Positions 13,564 through 14,302 of a DNA stretch of 14,302 bases are shown here, piece after piece. The DNA is from JAXGQD01 sp964401615 (GTDB lineage: Bacteria; Bacillota; Clostridia; Saccharofermentanales; Fastidiosipilaceae): assembly GCA_964401615.1 (NCBI GenBank), contig CAYNZF010000052.1:1-14302 (forward strand), read 5' to 3'. The notes below the pieces were generated by a model. The model saw only the letters and a list, made by a program, of their open reading frames with translations, was not told the DNA's origin and ran no database searches. Positions within the stretch are counted from its first letter, which is position 1, and each line of letters starts with the position of its first letter. The position numbers and the translations under genes were made by a program.

Positions 13564-14302
13564 CTCAACTGCATTTTCCGTTTGTTGTGATAAGTTTCAA
13601 CTGTCCAGACCTCAGCTTTGATCCGCACTTCGATGCAGGCATCCAGATCGCTGCGGAAATAAGGGAGCTGCAAGGTCTCCAAAGATTTTAGCACAGACAG
13701 ATGGGGATGTCCGTAGCGGTTGGAAGGGGCCATCTGCATGACTACAGCGTCGGCCTGCAAATGTTTCAAATCCACCGGCAATCCATCTTTCGAGCCGTGA
13801 TGTGGAAACTGAATAACCCCGGGTATCTCCCCCTTCAGGCTTGTGTTTATCAAGGGCCAATGCTCGCTCGTCATGTCGCCCAGCAAAAGCGCGATGCGTC
13901 CGTTTAATTCCACACTCAGCAAGCAGCTGCCCTCATTTCCCATACTTCCTGCCTCAAAAGCTGTGTTTATGAAATTCAAACGCATTCCGCCCAATTCCAG
14001 AGTCGAGCCTGCGCACAAGCGCAATTCCTGTATTCCCTTGCTTTTGGATTGGCTGCGCAAGTTCGCCAACGCAGCAAAGTAGGCTCTTTCTTCTCTTGAA
14101 TGTTCTTTATCGACGTTTGTGTCGTCCGGCAAAAGCACTGCTTCGATCTTCAACTCCTCTGCCAGCTTTTCAAACGAACCGTAATGATCTTCGTGCATAT
14201 GGCTGATGATGAGCAGATCCAATTTTTCGATGCCCAAACTTTTGCAATAATTAGAAATTGCTGCCGCAGCGCTTGGAGGTCCACAATCGTACAAAATAGA
14301 TT
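13560..14302 (-). CDS. comEC: ComEC/Rec2 competence protein, C-terminal metallo-beta-lactamase domain (cut by window edge)
   Basis: The visible 246 residues run in from the window edge as SILYDCGPP, so this is the tail of a larger protein and not a gene starting at the TTG near 14294. It is a metallo-beta-lactamase fold: ISHMHEDHYGS gives the HxHxDH metal motif, LLLGDMTSEH supplies the next Asp ligand, and QFPHHGSKDG the next His. SNRYGHPH is the ComEC-type ending motif. In ComEC this domain is extracellular and is thought to degrade the non-transported DNA strand while the membrane channel moves the other into the cell. Metal ligands look intact. The holA gene follows with a 4-base overlap, the familiar comEC-holA order. 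A stand-alone MBL protein is possible but less likely given this context. Confidence 0.85.
   Translation of the reverse strand, partial: SILYDCGPPSAAAAISNYCKSLGIEKLDLLIISHMHEDHYGSFEKLAEELKIEAVLLPDDTNVDKEHSREERAYFAALANLRSQSKSKGIQELRLCAGSTLELGGMRLNFINTAFEAGSMGNEGSCLLSVELNGRIALLLGDMTSEHWPLINTSLKGEIPGVIQFPHHGSKDGLPVDLKHLQADAVVMQMAPSNRYGHPHLSVLKSLETLQLPYFRSDLDACIEVRIKAEVWTVETYHNKRKMQLR

Noticed and set aside
13560..14294. Separate gene for a secreted metallo-beta-lactamase protein starting at a TTG near 14294
   Set aside because: The frame stays open to the window edge, and the residues before the TTG continue the domain (SILYDCG). The ComEC-type motifs and the holA neighbour point to the tail of ComEC.
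1..14302. CRISPR arrays, insertion sequences, tRNA or rRNA genes, phage or toxin-antitoxin modules
   Set aside because: I found no regularly spaced repeats, transposase-like frames, tRNA-like clover leaves or typical defence genes. All supported genes are chromosomal core or pilus-like genes on one strand.

Overview
The window looks like a chromosomal housekeeping stretch from an anaerobic, Clostridia-like Bacillota. The reasons are the comEC-holA order, a Phe T-box riboswitch in front of pheST, strong GGAGG-type Shine-Dalgarno sites, a YerC/TrpR-family regulator, and a DUF5702/TadE-like pilus gene set. This assignment is inferred from gene content, not from a phylogeny. Every gene I can support lies on the minus strand, so the text reads from high to low coordinates. 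Both edge genes are cut: the comEC C-terminus at the right and the secA N-terminus at the left.

Right part (about 14302 to 9231): the metallo-beta-lactamase end of ComEC overlaps holA (DNA polymerase III delta). A candidate promoter at the end of holA leads into an NADP-type isocitrate dehydrogenase of the eukaryote-like dimeric family, a small SEC-C zinc-motif protein, and asnS. These three are tightly packed and end at an intrinsic terminator after asnS.

Middle (about 9208 to 7407): radC is followed by a 221-bp gap that carries a good sigma-A promoter with an 8-bp inverted repeat centred on its -10 box. This promoter would drive a divergent methylglyoxal-synthase-like gene and dtd (D-aminoacyl-tRNA deacylase). 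The synthase-like protein keeps the family's overall pattern but lacks most recalled active-site and phosphate-binding residues.

Phe-tRNA synthetase operon (about 7361 to 3637): a promoter, a complete T-box leader (UUC specifier candidate, TGGT anticodon-independent tRNA contact, intrinsic terminator), then pheS and pheT.

Left part (3532 to 1): three translationally linked genes encode membrane-anchored, pseudopilin-like proteins (a 112-aa TadE-like protein, a 486-aa DUF5702 protein, and a 319-aa TadE-like protein). They form an orphan tad-type group with no ATPase, platform or peptidase gene in view. Then a promoter leads to a YerC-like TrpR-family regulator and the start of secA.

Most of the window is ordinary. 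The items most worth a second look are the degenerate methylglyoxal-synthase-like protein with its dyad-symmetric promoter, and the orphan pseudopilin trio wedged between pheT and secA.
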